DNA from: Nevskia sp.
Lineage (GTDB): Bacteria > Pseudomonadota > Gammaproteobacteria > Nevskiales > Nevskiaceae
Assembly: GCF_021732705.1 (NCBI RefSeq)
Contig: NZ_JAKFUM010000017.1
Location: 46,976 to 110,975 of the forward strand
Direction of reading: 5' to 3'
DNA: 64,000 nt
Each line of letters starts with the position of its first letter. Within the stretch, counting starts at the first letter, position 1. Position numbers and translations under genes: made by a program. The notes below the pieces were generated by a model. The model made no database searches, was not told the origin of the DNA, and saw only the letters and a list, made by a program, of their open reading frames with translations. Positions 17,508 through 27,088 of this stretch are shown one piece after another.

Positions 17508-18029
17508 ATGAAAACGGCTGCGCAAGCGTGCGCTGGCGCACCTACCGTTCCTCGCCCGCAGCCCGATGCTGCCGGTGCCGACCGCGCCCGGGCGCACTCG
17601 GCTTTTCCCGACCGGACGCTCGCCTTGAAAGTTACCCGCCACGCGCGTCACATCGCCTTCTTCCGCATGCTGCCGGCTTTGTCGATCGCGGTGCGCGGCG
17701 AGCTGCTGTCGTTCCACCGGCTGGAGCAGCAGTGGCGCTGGTACTGCGGCCTGCGTCGCGGCGATCTGGTGGCCACGCTCGATGAACTGCGCGAAGCCGG
17801 GGCGCTGGTGTCCGAGGCCAGCGGCGACGGGCTGCGCTTCTCGCTGACCGAGCGCGGCCGCAGCCTGATGCAGGAATGGCAGCGGCCGCTGGCCGGTTTC
17901 GACTGGAGCCGCCCGATCGGCAGTCTGCAGGAATGGCTGAACACGCGACGCGTGCTGACCAAGGCCCGTGACCGCACCTGGTTGCTGCCGCAGGCCGCCA
18001 AGCCGGATCGCCGACGCGTCAGCGACTGA
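17508..18029 (+). CDS. Unknown protein with possible winged-helix fold
   Basis: 173 residues if started at ATG 17508. The first 40 residues are low complexity; conserved-looking sequence begins about LKVTRHARHIAFFRMLPAL, so the TTG at 17625 or the ATG at 17668 are alternatives. The rest resembles a winged helix-turn-helix: WRWYCGLRRGDLVATLDELREAGALVSE, then GLRFSLTERGRSLMQEW as wing, and a basic C-terminus. No second domain or signal peptide. It may be a small DNA-binding protein, but no family was recognised. Same direction as the gene before and the pirin gene 63 nt later. Confidence 0.55.
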   Translation: MKTAAQACAGAPTVPRPQPDAAGADRARAHSAFPDRTLALKVTRHARHIAFFRMLPALSIAVRGELLSFHRLEQQWRWYCGLRRGDLVATLDELREAGALVSEASGDGLRFSLTERGRSLMQEWQRPLAGFDWSRPIGSLQEWLNTRRVLTKARDRTWLLPQAAKPDRRRVSD

Positions 18030-18092
18030 CCGCCGGCGAGCGGTCGCCCTATCATCGGCAGCTGTGCCGACAGCGGCGACCGGAGTGCCCGC

Positions 18093-18980
18093 ATGACCCT
18101 CATCCTCGACCGCATCAGCGGCCGCGCCCGTGATCTCGGCGGCTTCTCGGTGAAGCGCGTGCTGCCGATCGCGCACCGCAAGCTGGTCGGCCCGTTCATC
18201 TTCTTCGACGAGATGGGCCCGGCGACGTTCGCCCCCGGCACCGGCATGGACGTGCGTCCGCATCCGCACATCGGTCTGGCCACCGTCACCTACCTGTTCG
18301 ACGGCCGCATTCGCCATCGCGACAGCCTCGGCAACGATCTGAACATCACGCCGGGGGCGGTCAACTGGATGACCGCCGGCCGCGGCATCGTCCATTCCGA
18401 GCGCACCGATGCCGAAGACCGCGCGCGCGGCTTCTCGATGCACGGCATCCAGAGCTGGGTGGCGCTGCCGGCGGCCGACGAGGAAGTCGAACCCGCGTTC
18501 GTCCATCACCCGGCCGAGACGCTGCCGGTGTTCCGCGTCGGCGAGGTCGCGCTGAACCTGATCGCCGGCCATGCCTACGGGCACGTGTCGCCGGTCGCGG
18601 TGCGCTCGCCGACGTTCTACCTCGCCGCCGAATTCCCGGCCGGCGCCAGCTTGCCGATGCCCGACGAGCACGAGGAGCGCGGCGTCTATGTGGTCACTGG
18701 CGAAGTCGAGATCGACGGCGAGCGCTTCCCGCCGGGCGATCTCGCCGTGCTGCAGCCGGGCGCGGCGGTCGTCGTGCGTGCCGTGGTCGCGAGCCGCGTG
18801 ATGCTGCTCGGCGGTGCCCGTCTGCCGGAACCGCGCGAGATCTGGTGGAACCTCGTGTCGACGCGCCCGGCGCGCATCGAACAGGCGCGGCAGGACTGGC
18901 TGGCTTATTGCGAGGGCGACCGCAGCCGCATGGGCCCGGTCCCGGGCGAGCACGAATTCATCCCGCTGCCGAAAGTCTGA
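18093..18980 (+). CDS. Pirin family protein
   Basis: 295 residues. The N-terminal cupin carries the metal site RPHPHIGLATVTYLFDG (two His of the site, with a third in RIRHRDSLG) and the later Glu in GRGIVHSERT, the arrangement of bacterial pirins such as quercetinase YhhW. The C-terminal cupin is the usual degenerate one (HEERGVYVVTGEVEIDGE). Cytoplasmic; likely a metal-dependent dioxygenase or redox-sensing protein. It ends 13 nt before the next gene, so the two are probably co-transcribed. Confidence 0.9.
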   Translation: MTLILDRISGRARDLGGFSVKRVLPIAHRKLVGPFIFFDEMGPATFAPGTGMDVRPHPHIGLATVTYLFDGRIRHRDSLGNDLNITPGAVNWMTAGRGIVHSERTDAEDRARGFSMHGIQSWVALPAADEEVEPAFVHHPAETLPVFRVGEVALNLIAGHAYGHVSPVAVRSPTFYLAAEFPAGASLPMPDEHEERGVYVVTGEVEIDGERFPPGDLAVLQPGAAVVVRAVVASRVMLLGGARLPEPREIWWNLVSTRPARIEQARQDWLAYCEGDRSRMGPVPGEHEFIPLPKV

Positions 18981-18993
18981 GGAACGCGGTCCG

Positions 18994-19860
18994 ATGTCCG
19001 ATGGGGTGGCGGCTGCAGGGGCTCAAAACACGCTCGATTCCGAGTTCGACGGCTATGTCGGCATCGACTGGTCCGGCGCCGCGCAGGCGGGCTATGCCGG
19101 TGTCGCCGTTGCCCGCTGCGGGCCGGGTCGCCACGCGCCGCAACTGATCCGCGCGCCGGGCAAGACCTGGACGCGCAGCGCCGTGCTCGACTGGCTGCTG
19201 GCCGAACTGGCGCGGCCGCAGCGACTGCTGATCGGCTTCGACTTCGCGTTCGCGCTGCCCGGCGATGGTCGTCCGGCCCCGCAGCTGTGGGCCGAGGTCG
19301 AGACACGCTGCGCGGCCGATGGCGATCTGCTCGGTCGGGCCTATGCTGAGAACGATCGCCGCTTCTGGACCGCAGGCCCGCGTCCGGCCGGCTGGAACGA
19401 GACCCCGCGCGCCGCCGAAGCCGCCTGCCGCGCGGCCGATCTCGGCAATCCGCAGACGCCGTTCCAGCTGATCGGCGCGAAGCAGGTCGGCAAGGGCGCG
19501 CTGGCCGGCATGCGGCTGCTGCATCGGCTCGATCGCGATGCCCGGGATCGCGTCGCGATCTGGCCGTTCGACGGCGCCGCCGGACACGACCGGCGCTCGG
19601 TCGTCAGCGAAATCTACCCGCGCCTGTTCATCCGCCAGGGCGGGCTCGGCAACGCCAAGCTGCGCGATCTGGACGATCTGAACGCGGTGCTGAATCGCCT
19701 GAACAGCATCGGCATCACCCGAGGCGGCTTCGACGACCACGAAGCCGATGCGCTGGTTACCGCAGCCGGCTTGCGCGCCACCGCTGGTGACGCGGCGCTG
19801 TGGGCGGCCGGCACGGGCGAGCCCGAAGGCTGGATCTTCGGCGTGCCGAAGCCGGCGTGA
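18994..19860 (+). CDS. DUF429-like protein, predicted RNase-H fold
   Basis: 288 residues starting at ATG 18994. YVGIDWSGAAQAGYAGVAVA near residues 20-39 is the first strand-turn-strand of an RNase-H/actin-like fold with the leading acidic residue, and RLLIGFDFAFALP near 80 gives the second acidic strand; a late DDHEADALVTAAGL motif gives the third acidic cluster. This pattern is that of DUF429-type predicted nucleases. No activity is established for the family. Downstream of pirin; convergent with purT. Confidence 0.62.
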   Translation: MSDGVAAAGAQNTLDSEFDGYVGIDWSGAAQAGYAGVAVARCGPGRHAPQLIRAPGKTWTRSAVLDWLLAELARPQRLLIGFDFAFALPGDGRPAPQLWAEVETRCAADGDLLGRAYAENDRRFWTAGPRPAGWNETPRAAEAACRAADLGNPQTPFQLIGAKQVGKGALAGMRLLHRLDRDARDRVAIWPFDGAAGHDRRSVVSEIYPRLFIRQGGLGNAKLRDLDDLNAVLNRLNSIGITRGGFDDHEADALVTAAGLRATAGDAALWAAGTGEPEGWIFGVPKPA

Positions 19861-19882
19861 CCGGCGTCGGCGCGGCCGCGAC

Positions 19883-21079
19883 TCAGCGCACCAGCTGGAT
19901 TTTCGCTGCCGCGGCCCGTGCCTTGGCCCGCGCCGCGTCGACCGTCTCGTCCAGCGCCAGCATCACGCCCATGCGCCGGCGGCCGGAGATTTCCGGCTTG
20001 CCGAACAGGCGCAGCTGCGTGTCCGGCGTGGCCAGCGCCTCGGCCAGACCGGTGTAGCGCGGCGCCACGGTTTCGGCCTCGAACAGCAGCGCGCAGGATG
20101 CGGCAGCGCCGCGGCTGCGGATGTTCGGAATCGGCAGGCCGAGGATCGCGCGAGCGTGCAGCGAGAACTGCGGCAGGTCCTGCGAGATCAAGGTGACCAG
20201 GCCGGTGTCATGCGGGCGCGGCGACACCTCGCTGAAGATCACGTCATCGCCCTTCACGAACAGCTCGACGCCGAACAGGCCGCGGCCGCCGAGGTTGCTG
20301 GTGATCGCCTCGGCAATCGCTTCGGCCTTCTTCAGCGCGGTGTCCGACATCGGGTGCGGCTGCCAGGATTCGCGGTAGTCGCCGTCGATCTGCAGGTGAC
20401 CGATCGGCGCGCAGTAGCGCGTCATGATCTGGCCGTCCGGGCCGAGGCAGCGCACGGTCAGCAGGGTGATCTCGTAATCGAACGGAACGAAGCCTTCGAC
20501 GATCACGCGGCCGGCGCCGGCACGGCCGCCGGCCTGCGCGTAATCCCAAGCTTTCTGGACATCGGCCGGGGTCTTGATCGTGCTTTGGCCCTTTCCGGAT
20601 GACGACATCAGCGGCTTCACCACGCACGGAATGCCGACTGCCTCGACCGCCGCCGCATAGTCCTCGAAGGTGTCGGCGAAGCGATACGGCGAGGTCGGCA
20701 GCTGCAGCGTTTCGGCCGCCAGCCGGCGGATGCCTTCGCGGTCCATGGTCAGGCGCGCGGCGCGAGCGGTCGGGATCACCGTCGCGCCTTCGGCTTCGAG
20801 TTCGAGCAGCGTCGCGGTGTGGATCGCCTCGATCTCCGGGACGATGAAGTGCGGCTGCTCCAGCGCGATCACGCGCCGCAGTTCGGCGCCATCGAGCATC
20901 CGGATCACGTGGCTGCGATGCGCCACCTGCATTGCCGGCGCGTCGGCGTAGCGATCCACCGCAATCGTCTCCACGCCGAGCCGCTGCAGCTCCAGCACGA
21001 CTTCCTTTCCGAGTTCGCCGGCCCCGAGCAGCATCACGCGGGTGGCGTTGGCAGACAGCGGAGTGCCGAGGATGGTCAT
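19883..21079 (-). CDS. purT: Formate-dependent phosphoribosylglycinamide formyltransferase (GART 2)
   Basis: 398 residues, ATP-grasp enzyme that makes formyl-GAR from GAR, formate and ATP in purine synthesis. The ATG at 21079 gives [19 protein letters not shown], matching the family start; the frame is open further up, but only as antisense of pyk. Motifs: [44 protein letters not shown] (ATP-grasp loop), [32 protein letters not shown]. Length and order are normal. Divergent from pyk with 96 bp between starts. Confidence 0.95.
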   Translation of the reverse strand: MTILGTPLSANATRVMLLGAGELGKEVVLELQRLGVETIAVDRYADAPAMQVAHRSHVIRMLDGAELRRVIALEQPHFIVPEIEAIHTATLLELEAEGATVIPTARAARLTMDREGIRRLAAETLQLPTSPYRFADTFEDYAAAVEAVGIPCVVKPLMSSSGKGQSTIKTPADVQKAWDYAQAGGRAGAGRVIVEGFVPFDYEITLLTVRCLGPDGQIMTRYCAPIGHLQIDGDYRESWQPHPMSDTALKKAEAIAEAITSNLGGRGLFGVELFVKGDDVIFSEVSPRPHDTGLVTLISQDLPQFSLHARAILGLPIPNIRSRGAAASCALLFEAETVAPRYTGLAEALATPDTQLRLFGKPEISGRRRMGVMLALDETVDAARAKARAAAAKIQLVR

Positions 21080-21175
21080 GAGTGCAATCGGGAGTGCATT
21101 TCGGGGGAAAGGGCGGAGAATAGTGTCACAGGCGCCGGGCAGACTGGCGCCACCACAACCTGTCCACACGCGCTC

Positions 21176-22603
21176 ATGACCCGTCGTACCAAGATTCTCG
21201 CCACGCTCGGCCCGGCCACCGATGATCCCGCCGTGCTGAAGCGGCTGCTGATGGCGGGGGTCGACGTGGTTCGCCTCAATTATTCGCACGGCAAGGCCGC
21301 CGATCACGCGCGCCGTGCCGCCGCGGTGCGCGCCGTCGCGCACGAGCTGGGCTACGACATCGGCATCCTCGCCGACCTGCAGGGCCCGAAGATCCGGATC
21401 GAAAGCTTCGCCGACGGCCCGGTCGAACTGATCGAGGGCGCGGCGTTCGCGCTCGACACCGCGCATCCGTCCGACGCCGGCACCGTCGACATCGTCGGCT
21501 GCGCCTATCCGGAGCTGCCGAGCGACACCGCCGCCGGCGACATCCTGCTGCTGAACGATGGCGCGATCACCCTGCGCGTGACCGCCGTCACCGGCACCCG
21601 GATCGATACCGTCGTCGTGCTCGGCGGCACGCTGTCGAACCGCAAGGGCATCAACAAGCAGGGCGGCGGCCTGTCTGCGGCGGCACTGACCGACAAGGAT
21701 CGCGAGGATCTGGTCCACGCGATCTCCATCGGCGCCGATTTCATCGCCGTGAGCTTCCCGCGCTCGGCGGCGGACATGGACGAGGCCCGCGCGCTGATGA
21801 TCGCCGCCGGCGGCAGCGCCGCACTGGTCTCGAAGATCGAGCGGGCGGAAGCGCTGCCGAACCTCGACGAGATCATCGCGGCGAGCGATGTCGTGATGGT
21901 GGCGCGCGGCGATCTCGGCGTGGAGATCGGCGATGCCGAGCTGCCGGGCTGGCAGAAGAAGATCATCGCCGCGTCGCGCGAGGCCAATCGCATGGTGATC
22001 ACGGCGACGCAGATGATGGAGTCGATGATCGTCAATCCGATCCCGACGCGTGCCGAGGTGCTCGATGTCGCCAATGCGGTGATGGACGGCACCGATGCCG
22101 TGATGCTGTCGGCCGAGACCGCGACCGGCCGCTGGCCGGTCAAGACCATCGAGGCGATGGCGAGAGTGTGCGTTGGCGCCGAGCGTTCGATGCCGCAGAA
22201 GGAACGCGCCCGGCGCACGCTCGGCCGGCACTTCGAGCGTGTCGACGAGGCGGTCGCGATGGCCACGACGTGGACCGCGCAGCACATGCACGCGAAGGCG
22301 ATCGTCGCGCTGACCGAGTCCGGCTCGACGGCGCTGATGGTGTCGCGCACCGACACCACGATTCCGGTCTACGCGCTGACCCGTCACGAACGCACGCGCC
22401 GGAAAATGGCGCTGTGCCGCGGCGTCTACCCGGTGGCGTTCGATCCGAGCGTGTCCGACGCGATGCTGGCCGAGCGCGAGGCGATCGAAAGCCTGAAGTA
22501 CCGCAAGGTGATCAATCCCGGCGACCGCGTGCTGCTGACCCGCGGCGACCTGACCGGCGCGCTCGGCGGCACCAACTCGATGAAGATCGTCACCGTCGTC
22601 TGA
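21176..22603 (+). CDS. pyk: Pyruvate kinase
   Basis: 475 residues, last step of glycolysis (phosphoenolpyruvate + ADP to pyruvate + ATP). Start at ATG 21176, immediately before [15 protein letters not shown]. Motifs: RLNYSHG (substrate and nucleotide site), ADLQGPKIR, catalytic Lys in [54 protein letters not shown]-terminal allosteric domain ends [17 protein letters not shown]. Length fits the PykA type. The 96-bp gap to purT holds both promoters. Confidence 0.96.
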   Translation: MTRRTKILATLGPATDDPAVLKRLLMAGVDVVRLNYSHGKAADHARRAAAVRAVAHELGYDIGILADLQGPKIRIESFADGPVELIEGAAFALDTAHPSDAGTVDIVGCAYPELPSDTAAGDILLLNDGAITLRVTAVTGTRIDTVVVLGGTLSNRKGINKQGGGLSAAALTDKDREDLVHAISIGADFIAVSFPRSAADMDEARALMIAAGGSAALVSKIERAEALPNLDEIIAASDVVMVARGDLGVEIGDAELPGWQKKIIAASREANRMVITATQMMESMIVNPIPTRAEVLDVANAVMDGTDAVMLSAETATGRWPVKTIEAMARVCVGAERSMPQKERARRTLGRHFERVDEAVAMATTWTAQHMHAKAIVALTESGSTALMVSRTDTTIPVYALTRHERTRRKMALCRGVYPVAFDPSVSDAMLAEREAIESLKYRKVINPGDRVLLTRGDLTGALGGTNSMKIVTVV

Positions 22604-22816
22604 GGCGCGGCGTCGGCGTTCGGGCGTCATCCGGGCGGGTGACGCCGGCGCTGCGAGACGCCGGTCTCACGGCCGTTCCCGAAACCTGTGGGGCAAATGT
22701 AGGAGTGCCCGGCGCGCCGGTGTCCGCCTGCTACGGTTCTTGCGGGGGAACACACGGGAAGCGCGCCGAGCCTGGCGCGGGCGGTTCGGCAGGACGCCGA
22801 TCACGGACGGGGCACC

Positions 22817-24232
22817 ATGGTCTTCAACTCGCTGAGCTTCGTCGCGTTCTTCGCGATCGTGCTCGCGCTGCACGCGCTGCCGATCACCTGGACCGCGCGC
22901 AAGCGCAATCTGCTGGTCGCCAGCTATCTGTTCTACGCGGCGTGGAATCCGCCGTTCGTGATCCTGCTGTGGATCTCGACGGTCGTCGACTGGTACGCCG
23001 CGCAGAAGCTGGTGCGGGCCGAACGGCAGGCTGCGCGCCGCGCGTGGATGCTGCTGTCGGTGATCGCCAACCTCGGCATGCTCGGCTACTTCAAGTACGG
23101 CGGCTTCCTGCTCGACAACTTCGCGGCGTTGATGAACGTCGCCGGCGTCGCCTACCAAGCGCCGAAGCTCGACATCGTGCTGCCGGTCGGCATCTCGTTC
23201 TATACCTTCGCGACGATGTCCTACACGCTGGACATCTATCTGAAGCGCGCGAAGCCGGCCGACAACTTCCTCGACTACGCGCTGTTCGTCACCTTCTTTC
23301 CGCATCTCGTCGCCGGGCCGATCATGCGGCCGACCGAACTGGTGCCGCAGTTCGCGACCGAGCGCCGCGCCAGCGCCGACCAGTTGCGTTTCGGCCTCGC
23401 GCTGATGACGCTGGGGCTGTTCCAGAAGGTGGTGCTCGCCGACAGCTTCCTCGGCAAGACAGCGGAATCCGTGTTCGACGGCAAGACCGCACCCGGCGCC
23501 ATCGACGCCTGGTTCGGCACGCTCGCGTTCAGTGGCCAGATCTTCTGCGACTTCGCCGGCTATTCGACCACCGCGATCGGCGCGGCGATGTGTCTCGGCT
23601 TCGCGATGCCGGACAACTTCCGCTTTCCGTACGCCGCGATCGGCTTCAGCGATTTCTGGCGGCGCTGGCACATCACGCTGTCGTCGTGGCTGCGCGACTA
23701 CGTCTACATCCCGCTTGGCGGCAACCGCCATGGCGAACTGCGCACCTACCTGTCGCTGATGGGCACGATGCTGATCGGCGGCCTGTGGCACGGCGCGAAC
23801 TGGACGTTCGTGGTCTGGGGCGGGCTGCACGGCGTCTATCTCGCGGTGGAGCGGATGCTGCGGAGCCGGTTCGCGCACTGTCGGCCGGGGCCGCTGGCGC
23901 TGTTCGGCTTCGCGATGCTCACCTGGACCCTGGTCAACATCACCTGGGTGTTCTTCCGCGCGAGCACCTTCGGCAAGGCCTGGGACGTGCTCGGCGGCAT
24001 GTTCGGCGCCCATCCGGACGCCAAGCTGCTGCTCGGCACCTTCGATCTGCTGAGCGTCGGGGTGATCACCGCCGGCATCCTGTTCGCGCACTGGCAGCTG
24101 CGCGAACGCACGCTGGAAGCGCTCGTCGCACGCACGCCGCCGCTGCTGCTGGCCACGGTCTGGGGCCTGATGGCCTTCGCCATCGTCATTTCGCAGGGCA
24201 CCGGCAGTGCCTTCATCTACTTCCAGTTCTAG
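22817..24232 (+). CDS. MBOAT-family O-acyltransferase (AlgI-like)
   Basis: 471-residue inner-membrane protein with about 10-12 hydrophobic segments. Family marks: YLFYAAWNPPFVILLWIST, FPHLVAGPIMRPTELVPQF, the catalytic-region SDFWRRWHITLSSWLRDYVYIPLGG and the conserved His in GGLWHGANWTFVVWGGLHG. AlgI-type MBOAT proteins carry acyl groups across the membrane for O-acetylation of alginate, cellulose, peptidoglycan or other glycans. It is followed after 11 nt by the gene of its probable periplasmic partner. No exopolysaccharide genes are in the window, so the acceptor is unknown. Confidence 0.92.
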   Translation: MVFNSLSFVAFFAIVLALHALPITWTARKRNLLVASYLFYAAWNPPFVILLWISTVVDWYAAQKLVRAERQAARRAWMLLSVIANLGMLGYFKYGGFLLDNFAALMNVAGVAYQAPKLDIVLPVGISFYTFATMSYTLDIYLKRAKPADNFLDYALFVTFFPHLVAGPIMRPTELVPQFATERRASADQLRFGLALMTLGLFQKVVLADSFLGKTAESVFDGKTAPGAIDAWFGTLAFSGQIFCDFAGYSTTAIGAAMCLGFAMPDNFRFPYAAIGFSDFWRRWHITLSSWLRDYVYIPLGGNRHGELRTYLSLMGTMLIGGLWHGANWTFVVWGGLHGVYLAVERMLRSRFAHCRPGPLALFGFAMLTWTLVNITWVFFRASTFGKAWDVLGGMFGAHPDAKLLLGTFDLLSVGVITAGILFAHWQLRERTLEALVARTPPLLLATVWGLMAFAIVISQGTGSAFIYFQF

Positions 24233-24243
24233 AGGACCGCGCC

Positions 24244-25362
24244 ATGTCCGCCCATCTGCCTGCCGGCCTGCGCCTGACCGCTTCCGATCGCCCCGGCGTC
24301 GCCCAGCCGGTGCCGGAGCGCGACATCCCGTCCCAGCCCTGGGGCCGCATCCTGATCGTCGCCGTGCTGCTCGCAGCGGTGCTGCTGGCGCTGTGGGAAG
24401 TGCGCTGGCGCGCGTACGGCAGCGAGCCCGCGTATCGCAACAGCGACGGCCTGTGGGCGATCCAGCGCCGCCGCATCGACGAGGGCGAGGGTGGCAAGAC
24501 CGTCATCGTCGGCTCGTCGCGCATGCTGTTCGACGTCGATCTCGACACCTGGGAACGCCTGAGCGGCGAGCGCCCGATCCAGCTTGCGCTCGAAGGCACA
24601 TCGGCGGCGTTCGCGCTCGACGATCTGGCCGACGATCCTCAATTCACCGGCAAGCTGATCATCGGCGTGGCGCCGGAACTGTTCTTCACCGGCTTCGGCT
24701 ATCGCCGCAGCGCGTTCACGCATTACCACCACGAAGGACCGGGCCAGCGCATCGGCCAGTGGCTGTCGATGACCCTGATCGAGCCGCTGTTCGGTTTTTA
24801 CGACGAAGACTTCGCGCTCGGCACCGTGCTGCGCCGGCAGGACTGGCCGCTGCGCCCGGGCGACAAGGCGCATCGCGACGTGCGCAAGCTCTCCGTCAGC
24901 GAGGCCGACCGCAACACGCGGATGTGGCGCAAGGTCGAGACCGATCCGGAATACCGCGAGCTTGCGCGCCAGATCTGGGCCCAGAAATTCGGCCCGCCGG
25001 AGCCGGCAATGGTCGCGCGGCTCAAGGATGCGCTGCCGAAGGAGCTCGCACGCGTGGCCAAGGCCGTGGCCAAGCTGCGCGCGCGCGGCGTCGAGATGGT
25101 GTTCGTGCGGGCGCCAAGCGTCGATCAGTATCTGGACTTCGAGCATCGCGCGTTCCCGCGCGAAACCACGTGGGCACCGCTGCTGGCGATGACCGGCGTC
25201 CGCGGCATCCACTTCGAGGACGAGCCGACGCTGCAGGGCTACGAGCTGCCGGAGTGGTCGCACCTGGCCGCGCACGAACGGCCGCGGTTCACCGAGGCGC
25301 TGTATCGGTTGATGCACCTACCCGCTGCGTCGCCGCCACCGGCTTCGTCGCCGAACGCCTGA
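24244..25362 (+). CDS. Membrane-anchored SGNH-hydrolase-like protein, partner of MBOAT
   Basis: 372 residues. A single N-terminal membrane helix (ILIVAVLLAAVLLALWEVRW, about 36-55) anchors a periplasmic domain. TVIVGSSRMLFDVDLDTWE near residue 95 resembles the block I (GxSR) of AlgJ/AlgX/DltD-like SGNH proteins, although the C-terminal DxxH of active members is only tentatively replaced by PEWSHLAAHERPRF near 345. With the MBOAT gene it looks like a two-component O-acylation pair in which the anchored protein passes or accepts the acyl group. Function inferred from context. Confidence 0.68.
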   Translation: MSAHLPAGLRLTASDRPGVAQPVPERDIPSQPWGRILIVAVLLAAVLLALWEVRWRAYGSEPAYRNSDGLWAIQRRRIDEGEGGKTVIVGSSRMLFDVDLDTWERLSGERPIQLALEGTSAAFALDDLADDPQFTGKLIIGVAPELFFTGFGYRRSAFTHYHHEGPGQRIGQWLSMTLIEPLFGFYDEDFALGTVLRRQDWPLRPGDKAHRDVRKLSVSEADRNTRMWRKVETDPEYRELARQIWAQKFGPPEPAMVARLKDALPKELARVAKAVAKLRARGVEMVFVRAPSVDQYLDFEHRAFPRETTWAPLLAMTGVRGIHFEDEPTLQGYELPEWSHLAAHERPRFTEALYRLMHLPAASPPPASSPNA

Positions 25363-25419
25363 CACGTCGAGATCGGCCGGCGGCTGGGCGTCGGCCCATC
25401 CCGCCGATCCGGACGAAAA

Positions 25420-25445
25420 AACCGGGTGTCTCGCGACACCCGGTT
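25420..25445 (-). terminator. Terminator of the subtilase-like gene
   Basis: 11-bp perfect stem AACCGGGTGTC / GACACCCGGTT with four-base loop; on the minus strand it is followed by a run of six T. It lies 74 nt after the stop of the minus-strand gene. Confidence 0.88.
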
Positions 25446-25518
25446 CGGCGTTGACCTGAGGCCCGAGCGAACAGCGCCTGCTTCGCTCGGTGCCGCGCGG
25501 ATCAGAGACCGTGTTGCC

Positions 25519-26877
25519 TCAGAATCCGCTGGCGTTCAGTCGACCGTTGGTCAGCACGCGACCCTGCAACGACGGCGTCGGCACGGCCGAAGCCAGAATC
25601 GCGGCCTTGATCTGCGCTGCCGTGGCACCCGGATGCGACGACGCATACAGCGCCGCCGAGCCGCAGACATGCGGGGTGGCCATCAACGTGCCGTTGTACG
25701 AGGCATAGCCGGAGATCACACGGCCTCGGCTCGACAGCGGCACGGTCGAGTTGATCGCCACGCCAGGCGCGCCGATGTCGACGGTGGTGGCGCCGTAGTT
25801 CGAGAAGCTGGCCAAAGCGCCGGTGGAGCTGATTGCCGCGACGCCGATGATGTTGTCGCTGTCGTAGCCGCTCGGATAGCTCGCGTTCACGTCATTGTTG
25901 TTCGACTCGTTGCCTGCGGCGGCCACGAACAGGATGTTGGCGTTGCCCGCGCGGTCGATCGCGTCCTTCAGACCCTGCGAGAAGCCGCCGCCGCCCCAGG
26001 AATTGTTGCTGGCCACGATGTTCAGACCGTGCCGCACCTTCAGGTCGGTCAGATAGTCGACGGCGCGGATGGCGTTGGCGGTGGTGCCGCCGTTGCGACC
26101 GAGGAACTTGGCCGAGATCAGCTGCGCCTGCCAGCAGACGCCGGCCACGCCGATGCCGTTGCCGCCGCGACCGGCAGCAGTACCGGAAACGTGCGTGCCG
26201 TGGTCGTCGGTGGTGCCGTCGAAGGTCGAATTGTCGTTGTTGGCGAAGTCGTAGCCGCGGATGTCGTCTACGTAGCCGTTGCCGTCGTCGTCGCGGCCAT
26301 TGACCGGATCGAACGGATTGGACCACGAATTCGCGGCGAGGTCTTCGTGGGCATCCATCAGGCCTTCGTCGATGATGCCGATGAACGGCCGGCTGCCGCA
26401 GATGTTGCCGCGCGCCCAGGCTTCACCTGCCTGACTGCCAAAGGCGTTGGCTGGCGTCGTGGCATCGCCGTACATGCCGAACAGCTGGTTGCTGGTGTAG
26501 AACGGGTCGTTCGAGACCGCCGCATGGCGATAGATCCAGTTCGGCTCGGCGAATTCGATATCGCGGCTGGCCGACAGCACTTCCACGGCCCGGGTCAGCG
26601 TCACCGCCAGCGGCAGGCGGACCACATGCAGATCGCCCTTGCCTTCTGCGGCTACCGCGCCGCGGACCTTGCTCAGCAACTGCCCGCCGATGGCGGCGAG
26701 TGCCGACTTCCGGGCATTTTCCGATGCCTCCGGGCGGAACTCGACAAGCATTTCGCCGGCCACGAATTCGCGACCGCCGGCGATCCCCGACAGCACTTCG
26801 GACGGCCGACCACCGGCCTGCGCGGCCAGCCCTGCTGCCATCAATGTCAAACCGAGGAAACCTTGGGAAGCCTTCAT
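25519..26877 (-). CDS. S8 subtilisin-like protein lacking the catalytic serine
   Basis: 452 residues from ATG 26877 (AGGAG 11 nt upstream). Signal peptide (FLGLTLMAAGLAAQAGG), an inhibitor-like propeptide (GEMLVEFRPEASENARKSAL to SASRDIEFAEPNWIYRH, about 40-118) and the S8 catalytic domain. Asp170 lies in IGIIDEGLMDAHEDL (family: IDTG), His226 in DDHGTHVSGT, oxyanion Asn323 in VAAAGNESNNN. At the nucleophile position the family GTSMATPHV reads GTLMATPHV: residue 398 is Leu (TTG at 25686-25684). TCG to TTG is a one-base change. The frame is intact and the C-terminus normal, so this is either a pseudoprotease, a recent loss of function or a sequence error. Confidence 0.9.
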   Translation of the reverse strand: MKASQGFLGLTLMAAGLAAQAGGRPSEVLSGIAGGREFVAGEMLVEFRPEASENARKSALAAIGGQLLSKVRGAVAAEGKGDLHVVRLPLAVTLTRAVEVLSASRDIEFAEPNWIYRHAAVSNDPFYTSNQLFGMYGDATTPANAFGSQAGEAWARGNICGSRPFIGIIDEGLMDAHEDLAANSWSNPFDPVNGRDDDGNGYVDDIRGYDFANNDNSTFDGTTDDHGTHVSGTAAGRGGNGIGVAGVCWQAQLISAKFLGRNGGTTANAIRAVDYLTDLKVRHGLNIVASNNSWGGGGFSQGLKDAIDRAGNANILFVAAAGNESNNNDVNASYPSGYDSDNIIGVAAISSTGALASFSNYGATTVDIGAPGVAINSTVPLSSRGRVISGYASYNGTLMATPHVCGSAALYASSHPGATAAQIKAAILASAVPTPSLQGRVLTNGRLNASGF

Positions 26878-26931
26878 GAGTGCCTGCTCCTGTGGATTGG
26901 GACGTCGGACGGGACTGAAGATTGCGAATCG

Positions 26932-26949
26932 ATGTCATCGAAATGACAT
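26932..26949. promoter_or_regulatory. Candidate operator: ATGTCAT dyad
   Basis: Inverted repeat ATGTCAT-CGAA-ATGACAT (7-bp arms, 4-bp spacer), 55-72 bp upstream of the subtilase-like start codon. The symmetry and position suit a dimeric regulator; which one is unknown. Confidence 0.4.
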
Positions 26950-27065
26950 ATGCGGACACTCGGGTGTAGCAAAGAATGACCGGCAGATCAATTCCTACAT
27001 GCCAAAAAGCAATAGGCAAATGTCCCGAGTGCTGCAATCATGCGTCGCCAACTGCGATTTCTACT

Positions 27066-27088
27066 TTTGTCGATGAGTTATCGACAAA
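27066..27088. promoter_or_regulatory. Hairpin or operator: TTTGTCGAT dyad
   Basis: Perfect 9-bp inverted repeat TTTGTCGAT / ATCGACAAA with a five-base spacer in the A+T-rich part of the gap. No T-run follows, so it is not an obvious terminator; an operator is possible. Confidence 0.35.

Noticed and set aside
22168..24236. Long plus-strand frame running from pyk through the MBOAT gene
   Set aside because: Out of frame with both pyk and the MBOAT gene and low in recognisable sequence; only the part from 24244 onward is a real protein.
27066..27088. TTTGTCGAT inverted repeat as a terminator
   Set aside because: Neither strand has a T-run after the stem, and no gene ends nearby.
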